Below, piece by piece: positions 28,003 through 36,813 of a stretch of DNA of 64,000 nucleotides. The notes below the pieces were generated by a model that saw nothing but the letters and a program-made list of their open reading frames with translations, searched no databases and was not told the origin of the DNA. The stretch's first letter is position 1; every line of letters starts with the position of its first letter. Source of the DNA: Pedobacter hiemivivus (lineage in GTDB: Bacteria; Bacteroidota; Bacteroidia; Sphingobacteriales; Sphingobacteriaceae); the NCBI RefSeq assembly GCF_004331685.1, contig NZ_SJSM01000001.1, forward strand, positions 740,994 to 804,993, read 5' to 3'. The position numbers and the translations under genes were made by a program.

Positions 28003-31000
28003 TTAAAAGGTCGCGTTAAATCCAAATACAACAGTTTTTGGCATTGGGTAAGCCATATAGTCAAACCCAGGCGATTGAACAGTATTTCTTACTGATACAT
28101 CAGGATCAGCACCGCTGTATTTTGTCCATGTATATAAGTTTTGAGCGGTAACATATAACCTGAACGCCGATATTTTTATACTTTTCAACCAATTAGCAGA
28201 CAGATTATAGCCCATCGATACTGTTTTTAGTCGTAAATACGAACCATCTTCAATTACTCTTGAATTGTAGCCGGCATAGTTAGTGCCTATCCCTACAGGG
28301 ATATCGGTATGCTGATTTGTCGGCGACCAGCGGTTCGCCATGGAGGCCATTAGATTAATCAACTTATAAGTACCATCTGCTGGCGCTTCAAAAACGATCC
28401 GGTTCGCATTGATCAGATCATTACCATATGACCATTGCAGGAACACATTTAAATCAAAATTTTGATATTTGAAATTGTTCGTAAAACCGCCTGTATGAAT
28501 AGGTAGTCCACGCCCGATAATCGTATAATCCTTAGGGTCAATCACCCCATCATTATTCAAATCTTTATACTTCCCCCAACCAGGTTGTGGTGTTGCTGCC
28601 GATGTATAGTAAGGTATTCCAGGCTTTAGCTTATAAGTTCCATTTGGCATTTTATCAAAATCAGCATACTGATATAAACCATCGAATACTACACCATACA
28701 TTTGTCCAACAGGCTGCCCCACTACAGAAATATATGGCGACAAACTATTGTAAGTATTGAGCTGGCCCAAACCTACAATGGTTTGGGATGGAAGCGTTAA
28801 ATAAGAAGCTCCCTGGGTAAGCGCTAATAATTTATTACGGTTAAAGCTAATGTTGAACGAACTAGACCAGGAGAATTTAGGCCCGTTAATATTTGCAGTG
28901 GTAACGGTAAACTCTACGCCGGTATTCTGCATTTTTCCAACATTTTGAATGGCATTGGAAACACCAAGTGTAAGCGGTACGTTAGCGTTCAATAATAAAT
29001 TACTCGTTGTTTTTTTATACCAATCTGCAGTAACCTGAATGCGCTGTTCAAATAGGCCTAAGTCTATCCCAACATTCGACATAGCAGTAGTTTCCCATTT
29101 TAAATCCGGATTACCGATGTTCGCAATCGTTGCGCCCGATCCGCCAGCCTGATTGTTGTAGGTATAACCTGTAAAACTAGTTGCTGAGGCGAAGCCCAAA
29201 CGCGGCAGATAATCGAAATCGCCAACCCGGTTATTTCCCGTCTCACCATAACCAATTCTGATTTTAGCATCTGAAATGGTCTTGATATTTTTCATAAAAT
29301 TCTCATTTATGATCCGCCAGGCAAATGCCCCTGATGAGAAATATCCCCATTTGTTGCCGGGAGAGAATTTAGAAGAACCGTCCGCACGAAAAGACCCCGT
29401 TAAAAGATATCTGTCCTGATAAGCATAATTTACTCTACTCAAAAAAGAGGCCTGGGTAGAGATGGAAGAACTGGCTGCCGTAACACTATAACTCGCTCCT
29501 GTGCTGGACCATAAAGTTGGGGCCAGATTCAACGAGTTTAAACCCAGTCCCTCATAGTCTGTAGGAATGTGCGTTGTCGCAAAACCACGAATACTAGTTT
29601 TTGTCTGCAAAAACGTGGCACCACCCAAAATGGTTAGACGGTGGTTGGTGTTAATCCTGGTATCATAAACCAGTGTATTCTCATTTGAGAGGACAGTTGA
29701 ATTTCCATAATTAATCGAACCACTAACACCATTACCCACAGTAGCCCTGCCTGGTATCGTGTCCCGGCCATAATAAGTTTTAGAGTTATAAAATGCATCT
29801 GCCTCGGTGTTATTGGTGGTATAGCCACCGGTAGTCTTAAAAGTCAATTTTTTCGCAATTTTATATTCGAGATAGGCATTTGCGAATAAATTAGTAGTAG
29901 GACTTTGCCTCAATTGATTTTGAAGATCAATAATAGGATTCAGCCTCGTATCATTCGGTAATTGCTGATCGTAACCGTCATCACCCTGATCCTGCAATCC
30001 AATATAGTTTCCGGGTGTTGCAGGCCAAGACCATACACCATATAATATTCCCGCAGAACCATTTGAACTGGTCAGGCCCGTCGCTACCCCCTGCTTCGCT
30101 ATCGGCGATCCAGAAGCATTGGAATACGCGTAATTCGCAGTAATACCTACTTTAATTTTATCGGTTATCGTCTGATCGAGGGTAATACGCACTTGATAAC
30201 GTTTGAAAGCTGAAGTGATGATAATTCCTTTTTGATCTATATAGTTTCCTGAAATAGAATAACGGGTTTTGTCGGTCCCCCCTCTTACTGCCAGATCATA
30301 GTTTCCAATGCGTCCATTTTGATAAAGTCTGTTTTGTAAATCCACAGTTGGTTCATTCCTGTAAGATTCCAGATCAGGATGTCCTGGGTAAATAAAAATC
30401 GGTGTAGTGGTACCCGGATTTGTTTCCAGTTGAAGCTTAACAAAATTGTAAGCGTCGAGCATCGCCATGCGTTTTGTATTCTTCTGCAGACCATAATAGG
30501 CATTAAATGAAACAACAGGCGGCCCAATTTTACCTTTTTTTGTTGTAATCACAATTACACCATTTGAGCCCCTTGCGCCGTAAATAGCCGTTGCTGAGGC
30601 ATCCTTTAAGATATCCATTGATTCAATATCGGCTGGATTAATGGAGTTTACTGAAGCGTCTTCCAGTGGAAAACCATCCACCACATATAAGGGGGCATTG
30701 CTTTGGCTTAGGGAATTGGCGCCGCGGATAACAATATTAGCCACAATACCAGGTTGCCCGTCTGAACTATTTACCTGAACACCTGCAACACGTCCGGCAA
30801 GGGCATCAATAATGTTTGTAACCGGAGCTTTTTGCACCTCATTTAAATTTACAGAGCCAATCGATCCGGTAATATCTTTTCGGTTTATGCTACCGTAGCC
30901 AATCACTACAATTTCATTTAGTCCGGTGTTCTGTTGTTTTAAAACCATATTGATTACCGTTCGTTTTGTAACGGTAATTTCCCTGGTTCCGTAGCCAATA

Positions 31001-31311
31001 GATGAGAATACCAAAATGGCGTTATCCTCAGCTACTGAAATTTTATATTGCCCTTCATCATTAGTCCTGGTCGATACATTTGTATTTTTAACTTTGACAT
31101 TAACATCCCTTAACGGTACGTTCTTCTCATCAGTTACTTTTCCTATAATTACGACATCGGCAGTTCGTTTCATAGCTTGTGCATGATCAGAAGCAGCGAC
31201 TTGAATGAAAGCCACTATCCAAATCATGAAGATCAATTTCGCTGAGAGCAGAAATTTAGCCGGAATGCAGAAATAAGACCGGTATATACATACAGTAGAA
31301 ATCTTACACAT
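28003..31311 (-). CDS. SusC/RagA-type TonB-dependent outer-membrane transporter (PUL 2)
   Basis: This 1102-residue protein has a long N-terminus with a hydrophobic signal (LLSAKLIFMIWIVAFIQVAA). A carboxypeptidase-regulatory-like domain covers about residues 52-125 (VIIGKVTDEKNVPLRDVNVK). The TonB-box region (EIVVIGYGSINRKDITGSIG), plug signature (ILKDASATAIYGARGSNGVI) and a full-length barrel ending VFGFNATF follow. There is no STN domain, so regulation is likely by the divergent GntR protein and not by an anti-sigma factor. It sits 84 bases after the fucosidase gene and 18 bases before susD in the same operon. Confidence 0.96.
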   Translation of the reverse strand: MCKISTVCIYRSYFCIPAKFLLSAKLIFMIWIVAFIQVAASDHAQAMKRTADVVIIGKVTDEKNVPLRDVNVKVKNTNVSTRTNDEGQYKISVAEDNAILVFSSIGYGTREITVTKRTVINMVLKQQNTGLNEIVVIGYGSINRKDITGSIGSVNLNEVQKAPVTNIIDALAGRVAGVQVNSSDGQPGIVANIVIRGANSLSQSNAPLYVVDGFPLEDASVNSINPADIESMDILKDASATAIYGARGSNGVIVITTKKGKIGPPVVSFNAYYGLQKNTKRMAMLDAYNFVKLQLETNPGTTTPIFIYPGHPDLESYRNEPTVDLQNRLYQNGRIGNYDLAVRGGTDKTRYSISGNYIDQKGIIITSAFKRYQVRITLDQTITDKIKVGITANYAYSNASGSPIAKQGVATGLTSSNGSAGILYGVWSWPATPGNYIGLQDQGDDGYDQQLPNDTRLNPIIDLQNQLRQSPTTNLFANAYLEYKIAKKLTFKTTGGYTTNNTEADAFYNSKTYYGRDTIPGRATVGNGVSGSINYGNSTVLSNENTLVYDTRINTNHRLTILGGATFLQTKTSIRGFATTHIPTDYEGLGLNSLNLAPTLWSSTGASYSVTAASSSISTQASFLSRVNYAYQDRYLLTGSFRADGSSKFSPGNKWGYFSSGAFAWRIINENFMKNIKTISDAKIRIGYGETGNNRVGDFDYLPRLGFASATSFTGYTYNNQAGGSGATIANIGNPDLKWETTAMSNVGIDLGLFEQRIQVTADWYKKTTSNLLLNANVPLTLGVSNAIQNVGKMQNTGVEFTVTTANINGPKFSWSSSFNISFNRNKLLALTQGASYLTLPSQTIVGLGQLNTYNSLSPYISVVGQPVGQMYGVVFDGLYQYADFDKMPNGTYKLKPGIPYYTSAATPQPGWGKYKDLNNDGVIDPKDYTIIGRGLPIHTGGFTNNFKYQNFDLNVFLQWSYGNDLINANRIVFEAPADGTYKLINLMASMANRWSPTNQHTDIPVGIGTNYAGYNSRVIEDGSYLRLKTVSMGYNLSANWLKSIKISAFRLYVTAQNLYTWTKYSGADPDVSVRNTVQSPGFDYMAYPMPKTVVFGFNATF

Positions 31312-31395
31312 TAGAATATTAGGTTAATATTTGGTTATTCGATTAGCTTTTGTTTTTCCAGGCTGGTTATTCCTATTGTATTGGATAAAGCATTT

Positions 31396-32808
31396 TTAAA
31401 TAATTTTGAATACCCACACAGGCTGCCCTGAAAGTCGGGTTATCGTTTCTTTTGGCACATCGACAAGTATTTGATTGTCTGATTTTGTCCATTTCAGCAA
31501 TTTATCAGACCCTAGCAAGCTGATTTTTGCGTTTTTGTTTATTGAAGACATGGGGATCGTCATTTTTGCCGATAAGTCACGTTCGTCTTCATCAGGCAGA
31601 TAGGATACATATTGTGCTTTATCTTTACCGGTAAAGGCCCATTTATCTTGCCTATATGGCAATACAGGCTTAGTACCATATATAGATTCGCCATTCACTT
31701 TTATCCACTTACCGATTTCCTCTAGTCTTTCATATGCCTCTTTGTGCCATTCGCCATCAGGTCCTGGTCCTATATTAAGTAGCAGATTGCCGTTTTTTGC
31801 AACGATGTCAACCAGCATTTGTATGAGTTTTCGTGTCGGCTTAAATTTTTCTTGCCTATTATAAGACCAGGCACGCCCCATAGTCATGCAGGTTTCCCAT
31901 GGATAAGGGATGTATTTCTCAGGTATAGTTTGTTCAGGCGTCAGGTAATTTATGTATTCCGGTTTTCCATATCTGTTTACCACAATAATCCCTGGCTGAT
32001 CTTTACGGGCCATTTCAACGATTGACGACATTTCCATTTTTGGTTGACCATCAAACCAAAGCACATCTAGTTTTCCATAACCAATCATCAACTCTTCAAC
32101 CTGATTATAAGTATAATCGTTAAATCTTTTCCAGCGGTCTGGGTATTTTGTAATGTCATAATTTACGCCCCTGTCTTTTACAGGGAAATAAGACCACCAA
32201 AAATCTTCACTATGCCAATCCGGTTTAGAGAAATAGGCCCCCAGCATGAAATCCTGCTTACGAAAGGAATCAAAGACCTCTTTCGTAATGTTACTTCTAG
32301 GATTGGATGAAAATGGAGTTTTAGCGCTAGTGACTTTGTAGTCGGTATATTTTGTATCAAACATGCAAAATCCATCATGATGTTTAGTTGTAAACACCAT
32401 ATATTTCATACCAGCATTCTTTGCTGCCAGCGCCCATTTTTCGGGATTAAACAAGGTTGGATTAAACTGGGTTTGCAAATTTTCGTATGCATTCTTATAA
32501 CCATAGTAGCTATCGGCATAAGGACCGGTACGTTGCGTAAAACTACGGTCTTCAGGACACAGAGACCATGATTCTACTATTCCCCAGATACTATAAGTAC
32601 CCCAGTGCATAAACAAACCAAACTTAAGGTCCTGCCATTCTGCAATCTTTTTCTTTACCTTCTCATCCTTAGGCGCTTCGTATGTTTTTCCGGCTGCAAA
32701 AGCCATTTCATTTTGCGCTTTTAAACAAAGTGAGGTTAAAATATTAATCAACAGCACAAGTAGTGCATATTTTAGTATTGTAAGCGATCTGTTTATTGAA
32801 GTCATCAC
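31396..32808 (-). CDS. Alpha-L-fucosidase, GH29
   Basis: This 470-residue protein has a signal peptide (LLVLLINILTSLCLKAQ) and the GH29 catalytic domain: LKFGLFMHWGTYSIWG, KYMVFTTKHHDGFCMF with the substrate-contacting histidines 143-144, and LDVLWFDGQPK where Asp253 is the likely nucleophile. A structural block follows (GNLLLNIGPGPDGEWH), then a short C-terminal beta-domain. It should release alpha-linked L-fucose from imported oligosaccharides in the periplasm. The presence of a fucosidase suggests that PUL 2 targets a fucosylated polymer. It is encoded 22 bases after the discoidin-domain gene. Confidence 0.95.
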   Translation of the reverse strand: MMTSINRSLTILKYALLVLLINILTSLCLKAQNEMAFAAGKTYEAPKDEKVKKKIAEWQDLKFGLFMHWGTYSIWGIVESWSLCPEDRSFTQRTGPYADSYYGYKNAYENLQTQFNPTLFNPEKWALAAKNAGMKYMVFTTKHHDGFCMFDTKYTDYKVTSAKTPFSSNPRSNITKEVFDSFRKQDFMLGAYFSKPDWHSEDFWWSYFPVKDRGVNYDITKYPDRWKRFNDYTYNQVEELMIGYGKLDVLWFDGQPKMEMSSIVEMARKDQPGIIVVNRYGKPEYINYLTPEQTIPEKYIPYPWETCMTMGRAWSYNRQEKFKPTRKLIQMLVDIVAKNGNLLLNIGPGPDGEWHKEAYERLEEIGKWIKVNGESIYGTKPVLPYRQDKWAFTGKDKAQYVSYLPDEDERDLSAKMTIPMSSINKNAKISLLGSDKLLKWTKSDNQILVDVPKETITRLSGQPVWVFKII

Positions 32809-32830
32809 AATAATTGGTTAAGGAGGTTAG

Positions 32831-33319
32831 CTATTTGATTAAGTTCCACTCAGAGAACTGGAGAAAGGAAGCGCCATTAGATTCAGTTACATTTAATCTG
32901 TAAAATTTATAAGCTACAGTATTCGGAAACTCATAAGTATTGGTAACTCTCCTGCTACTAAATTTCTCTTCTTTTTTAACATCAAGATCTTTCCACTTCA
33001 ATTCATCATTAGAGCCCTGCAATACCCAGGCTTTTGGATCCCTGTCTGGGATGTCATTGGCCGAAGAAATTGTATACTTTGTCACCATAACAGGAGCTGC
33101 GAGTTCATATTTAAACCACATCGCCGAAACATTACGTATGCAGAATTTAGTGGATAAATTATTATCAACCAGCTTTGAAACATTTTCAACGGGATTACTA
33201 CTAGGGAATTCGCCTGTTAATTTTGCGCCTTCTGTGATATGCTGTGCACTTGCACTGATGCTTCCAAGTAGCATAAACGAGCATACTAAATGCTTAAGAG
33301 TTACTTTTTTCATGTTCAT
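32831..33319 (-). CDS. Small secreted F5/8 type C (discoidin) domain protein
   Basis: The ATG at 33319 (or the one two codons later) begins a signal peptide ending near ISASAQ; the in-frame ATG further upstream lies in the operator region and is rejected. After the signal, a single discoidin-like domain of about 130 residues is seen: SSNPVENVSKLVDNNLSTKF, WFKYELAAPVMVTKYTISSA, DPKAWVLQGSNDELKWKDLD and FYRLNVTESNGASFLQFSEW. This is the CBM32-type fold, with no enzyme attached. It is the first gene of the ten-gene PUL 2 operon and may tether the glycan or assist the fucosidase. Confidence 0.85.
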   Translation of the reverse strand: MNMKKVTLKHLVCSFMLLGSISASAQHITEGAKLTGEFPSSNPVENVSKLVDNNLSTKFCIRNVSAMWFKYELAAPVMVTKYTISSANDIPDRDPKAWVLQGSNDELKWKDLDVKKEEKFSSRRVTNTYEFPNTVAYKFYRLNVTESNGASFLQFSEWNLIK

Positions 33320-33391
33320 ATTTGGTTTTATCTGGTTAATAAAGTATTGATACTGTTCAATATCACAACACTTTAACGAATAGTGGTGTGG

Positions 33392-33407
33392 TGTAGTGTG
33401 GTGCAAA
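33392..33407 (-). promoter_or_regulatory. Candidate GntR operator, copy 1 (PUL 2 promoter)
   Basis: On the minus strand this reads TTTGCACCACACTACA, identical to the + strand site at 33488-33503. Its TTTG is the end of a -7 element for the PUL 2 operon, so binding here would block transcription start. Confidence 0.75.
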
Positions 33408-33434
33408 TCTAACTATTAAAATGAATTATCCAAA
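33404..33434 (-). promoter_or_regulatory. PUL 2 operon promoter (TTTG / TAGATTTG)
   Basis: On the minus strand a -33 TTTG (33434-33431) is separated by 19 bases from a -7 TAGATTTG (33411-33404). This matches the Bacteroidota consensus in both motifs and spacing. The -7 box overlaps the candidate operator. Confidence 0.75.
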
Positions 33435-33483
33435 TAAATTCAAGACTATATTCATATATAATGGACTATACCTAAAAATGTAT

Positions 33484-33491
33484 TACTTTTG
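33484..33491 (+). promoter_or_regulatory. -7 promoter element of the GntR regulator gene
   Basis: TACTTTTG matches TAnnTTTG and lies 50 bases before the regulator start. The final TTTG is again the first part of the candidate operator. No good TTTG is found at the -33 position. Confidence 0.6.
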
Positions 33492-33503
33492 CACCACACT
33501 ACA
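33488..33503 (+). promoter_or_regulatory. Candidate GntR operator, copy 2 (autoregulation)
   Basis: TTTGCACCACACTACA is an exact 16-base copy, in opposite orientation, of the site at 33392-33407, with the same placement relative to the -7 box of its promoter. The two sites start 96 bases apart. Confidence 0.75.
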
Positions 33504-33540
33504 ACTCAGTGCAAAAATATATGGCAGCCAAATAAGCTCT

Positions 33541-34572
33541 ATGGAATCGAAAATAAAGGTTGATTCTTCCTCCAAAACACCTGTTTACAAACAGCTTATC
33601 GCAGCGATTCAAAATTTGATTGCATCCGGTGAGTTGGCTGAAGGAGCATTTTTGCCTTCTATGAATGGGTTGTCAGACGAATTACAAATCTCAAAAGAAA
33701 CAGTAAAAAAAACTTATTCCATCCTCCGGGAAAAAGGACTTATAGATTCGTCACACGGAAAAGGATTCTATGTAAAAACCAATACAGCGCACAAAATAAA
33801 AATCCTGTTGATCTTTGACAAGCTCAGTACCTATAAGCAGGTTTTATACAACTCGTTTGTATCTGCCTTGGGTGATTTATCAGAAATCACCATCCTGCTG
33901 CATAATCAAGACATAGCGCTTTTTCAACATTTTGTTGAGGGGAATCTGGATAATTACGATTATTATATCGTAGCGCCCCACTTCCCTTTGCAGCAAACCA
34001 TTCAAAAGAAAGTTGTAAAAATTCTCAGCAAAATACCAAACAGAAAGCTTTTGCTGGTTGATAGAAATATCGAGGGTTTAAATGGTAAATTTGGGGCTGT
34101 CTATCAGGACTTTGAAAAGGATATTTATAATGGTCTTTCATCGGGAATTGACATTCTAAGTAGTTTTAAAAAACTTAATGTTATTTCAATGCCAGGCAGT
34201 TTGTATGCTCCCTTGATAAAAAAAGGTATAGAAACATTTTGTATTGAAAATGGTGTAAATTATGAAATACACCATACGATTGACAGAGCCAAAATAAAAT
34301 CGGGCGAAGTCTTTTTAATTTTAAATAGCCAGCTTGATTTAGAACTGATTGAGTTGGCTGGCATTGCAAAAGAGAAAAATTACAAAATCGGAACCGATAT
34401 CGGAGTTATTTCTTACAATGAATCTCCAATAAATGAAATTATATTGAATGGGTTGACCGTTTTTTCTACTAATTTCAAGCAAATGGGGCATTTAGCAGCG
34501 CAAATGATATTGGATAAAAACTTCAAGCAAATCCACTGTGAATTTAATCTGATCAGAAGGAGTACATTTTAA
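33541..34572 (+). CDS. GntR-family transcriptional regulator with periplasmic-binding-protein-like effector domain
   Basis: The ATG at 33541 is chosen because the family begins here (MESKIKVDSSSKTPVYKQLI); the longer reading from 33421 would run through promoter and operator. Of 343 residues, the first ~75 form the winged helix (IASGELAEGAFLPSMNGLSD, ISKETVKKTYSILREKGLI, GKGFYVKT). The rest resembles a LacI/PBP-type sensor (ILLIFDKL, IGTDIGVISYNESPINEIIL, FKQMGHLAAQMILD). It is transcribed divergently from the PUL 2 operon, with identical candidate operators at both promoters. It probably represses or activates PUL 2 in response to a sugar and controls itself. Confidence 0.9.
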   Translation: MESKIKVDSSSKTPVYKQLIAAIQNLIASGELAEGAFLPSMNGLSDELQISKETVKKTYSILREKGLIDSSHGKGFYVKTNTAHKIKILLIFDKLSTYKQVLYNSFVSALGDLSEITILLHNQDIALFQHFVEGNLDNYDYYIVAPHFPLQQTIQKKVVKILSKIPNRKLLLVDRNIEGLNGKFGAVYQDFEKDIYNGLSSGIDILSSFKKLNVISMPGSLYAPLIKKGIETFCIENGVNYEIHHTIDRAKIKSGEVFLILNSQLDLELIELAGIAKEKNYKIGTDIGVISYNESPINEIILNGLTVFSTNFKQMGHLAAQMILDKNFKQIHCEFNLIRRSTF

Positions 34573-34629
34573 TGATACTGCATTGAGAAGAAATATATTT
34601 TTATCTACGCTAACTATCCTTAGTATTTC

Positions 34630-34637
34630 TAAATTTG
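34630..34637 (+). promoter_or_regulatory. TAnnTTTG -7 element before the HIT gene
   Basis: TAAATTTG matches the -7 consensus 45 bases before the start at 34682; no matching -33 TTTG was found. Confidence 0.4.
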
Positions 34638-34681
34638 GTAATCACCTAAACTAAAATTAGTTATTTATTTAAAATCATATT

Positions 34682-35107
34682 ATGCCTACACCTATTTCAG
34701 AATGCTTGTATTGCCAAAACAATGAGACCTTACATCGTTTAATGATTAAAATCGGAGATTTAGAAGTCTCTCAACTGTTTTTATTTAAAGAACAGTCACA
34801 TCCAGGTCGCTGCAATGTTGTTTATAAAGACCATGGAATTGAGTTTCATGAATTGAGCGAGGAGCAACGTAATGCATTTATGAGAGATGTGGCTAAAGTA
34901 GGAAAAGCTATTGCTGCTGCTTTTAATCCGGATAAAATCAACTATGGAGCATATGCCGATACCTTATCTCATTTACATATGCACATTGTTCCTAAATATG
35001 AAGATGGATATGGATTTGGTAGTGTTTTTGAAATGAACCCGCAAAAAGTTTCGCTTTCTGATGCTGAATACGCAGAAGTTATCGGAAAAATTAAAGCAGG
35101 ACTCTAG
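34682..35107 (+). CDS. HIT-family nucleotide hydrolase/transferase-like protein
   Basis: This 141-residue cytoplasmic protein has an N-terminal CLYC pair that could bind zinc with a further His. The central fold shows LFKEQSHPGRCNVVYKDH, and the HIT motif HLHMHIVPK holds His97, His99 and His101, the last acting in catalysis in the family. HIT proteins hydrolyse nucleoside 5'-phosphoramidates, dinucleoside polyphosphates or related AMP conjugates. The gene stands alone between PUL 2's regulator and the siderophore-interacting protein gene. Confidence 0.9.
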   Translation: MPTPISECLYCQNNETLHRLMIKIGDLEVSQLFLFKEQSHPGRCNVVYKDHGIEFHELSEEQRNAFMRDVAKVGKAIAAAFNPDKINYGAYADTLSHLHMHIVPKYEDGYGFGSVFEMNPQKVSLSDAEYAEVIGKIKAGL

Positions 35108-35122
35108 TTAAAACATATGTGA

Positions 35123-35182
35123 TTTGTCCACTCATCCCTGCCATTTGTAGGACAAACAGCAGCTTCTTCCTATCTACCTTTG
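35123..35182 (+). promoter_or_regulatory. Promoter and inverted repeat upstream of the siderophore-interacting protein gene
   Basis: A perfect 7-bp inverted repeat (TTTGTCC at 35123-35129, GGACAAA at 35150-35156) precedes a TACCTTTG -7 element at 35175-35182. The gene starts at 35205. The repeat could be an operator for one of the AraC regulators downstream or for an iron regulator. Confidence 0.45.
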
Positions 35183-35204
35183 TGATAAGAAATAAAGCTG
35201 AAAA

Positions 35205-35900
35205 ATGTCAAATATTTTAAAAAAAGCAATAGGTGGATTGTTAGACCAGGTCCTAAATCCGTCGAAAGTTTTGTGCCTAAGATCATCCCCGTCTTCTAGT
35301 ATGTATGAGATAGATTTACATCTACCAAATGTAAATATGGAAAAATGGAATACTATAAAACGTCTAAAATGCAAAGTGGGGGAACTTGAATACAGGGATT
35401 ATACCCCGGCACTCTGGGATGCAGAAAAAAGAGTCTGCACAATTTATATAGAAGCCGGACATGACGGAGCAGGAAGCCGCTGGGCAAGACAACTGAAAGT
35501 TGGCGATGAAGTCCTTTTCGGAGATGCACATGTCGCACAATTACCAGCTAAAGAAGGCAGGATATTGTGTATGGGGGACGGTAGCGCATTGGGACATTTT
35601 TTAGCCCTTAAGCAACTCACGAAAAATGGCAGCTATCCAATGGATGCCGCCATTCTATTACATGATCATTATCAGTTACCCTCTATCCTCACTGAAAACC
35701 ATTCAGAATACACATTTACCATGAAATCTGGTGCAGATCGCTTCGCTACACTAGCGGAATGGTGCAGTACAAAAGATCTAAGTATCTATACTTCTATTTA
35801 TATTGCGGGAAACATCCCCATGGTTACAGCTTTGCGGAAAAAGCTTAAAGTTCATTCCGGGATACAAGCTAAAATTTATACCCATGGTTTTTGGTCCTAA
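35205..35900 (+). CDS. Siderophore-interacting protein (FAD-dependent ferric-siderophore reductase type)
   Basis: This 231-residue cytoplasmic protein has the SIP layout: an N-terminal FAD-binding barrel with the flavin motif YRDYTPALWD (a variant of RxYTxR), then AGHDGAGSRWARQLKVGD. The NADPH-binding half follows (ILCMGDGSALGHFLAL, IYIAGNIPMVTALRKKL) and the protein ends THGFWS, the place of the usual W-x-R-G ending. It would release iron from imported siderophores by reduction. It is followed by an AraC regulator after 9 bases. Confidence 0.85.
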   Translation: MSNILKKAIGGLLDQVLNPSKVLCLRSSPSSSMYEIDLHLPNVNMEKWNTIKRLKCKVGELEYRDYTPALWDAEKRVCTIYIEAGHDGAGSRWARQLKVGDEVLFGDAHVAQLPAKEGRILCMGDGSALGHFLALKQLTKNGSYPMDAAILLHDHYQLPSILTENHSEYTFTMKSGADRFATLAEWCSTKDLSIYTSIYIAGNIPMVTALRKKLKVHSGIQAKIYTHGFWS

Positions 35901-35909
35901 AATTATTGT

Positions 35910-36782
35910 ATGAAGAAGACAGATATAGAAATCGTTCAATTGACGAAAAATCAGATCGGGATTGAAATTATTCCTACATCTGATCATACCACATTAGGAG
36001 ATAGGAGAGAAAAAGTGTTCTCTCCGCATCGTCACGATCACTATACCTGTTTCTTTTTAGAAAGCGGACATGTTAACTTCAATTTCGATTTCCAGAATTT
36101 TGACATACAGCGTTCTTCGCTTGTGATATCCCGTCCGGGACAAGTACATCAATTAGGCTTTACCAAAGATATCAAAGGATGGTTTCTGGCCTTCGATACA
36201 AGCATTATAGATCAAAATGCCCGTATGCTCATTGAACAATCACTTTCAAATTTAGTATTGTTACGGTTAGATGAGGATGAAAAAAAATGGATCGTTGGTC
36301 TCATTGAATTGATGTATGCTGCAGCAAGTGAAAAACAGCCTTCCAACCTGCATACTGAAATCATAAAAACTTTAATTAACGCCTTTTTTTACAAAGCTGC
36401 AATCCTTTTTCAAGCACAGGAAAATGAACGCATCAAAGCATATTCTTTACGGGGCATTGAGATTACAAAGCAATTTCGCCAGTTGGTAAAAGCACACTTT
36501 CTGTTGCTTAAGAAACCCGCTGATTATGCTTCAATGATGAGCATCACTGTAAGTTACCTGAACGATACGCTAAAGTTAGTTACAGGATTTTCCTCTACCT
36601 GGTTCATACAAAATGAGCTATTCACAGAAGCTCAAAGGCTATTGTTTTATACCGATAAAAGTATCAAAGAAATAGCCTTTGAGCTGGGGTATGAAGATTA
36701 TAAATACTTCATCAGGTTGTTCGGCAAAAAAGTCGGTACTTCACCCGCCAATTTCAGGAAAACCAATAAGCCATCATCGTAA
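35910..36782 (+). CDS. AraC-family transcriptional regulator
   Basis: This 290-residue protein has an N-terminal cupin-like sensor (FSPHRHDHYTCFFLESGHVNF, ISRPGQVHQLGFT). The C-terminal two-helix-turn-helix domain covers about the last 100 residues (ADYASMMSITVSYLNDTLKL, SIKEIAFELGYEDYKYFIRL, GTSPANFRK). Its gene lies 9 bases after the siderophore-interacting protein gene, so it may regulate iron or siderophore functions. A second AraC gene follows directly. Confidence 0.9.
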   Translation: MKKTDIEIVQLTKNQIGIEIIPTSDHTTLGDRREKVFSPHRHDHYTCFFLESGHVNFNFDFQNFDIQRSSLVISRPGQVHQLGFTKDIKGWFLAFDTSIIDQNARMLIEQSLSNLVLLRLDEDEKKWIVGLIELMYAAASEKQPSNLHTEIIKTLINAFFYKAAILFQAQENERIKAYSLRGIEITKQFRQLVKAHFLLLKKPADYASMMSITVSYLNDTLKLVTGFSSTWFIQNELFTEAQRLLFYTDKSIKEIAFELGYEDYKYFIRLFGKKVGTSPANFRKTNKPSS

Positions 36783-36813
36783 AAATACTATTTCTATCAG
36801 CAATTGTATACAT

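Noticed and set aside
32940..33350. 136-codon open frame on the + strand
   Set aside because: It lies opposite the discoidin-domain gene, has no recognisable domain and begins inside the coding strand of a well-supported protein.
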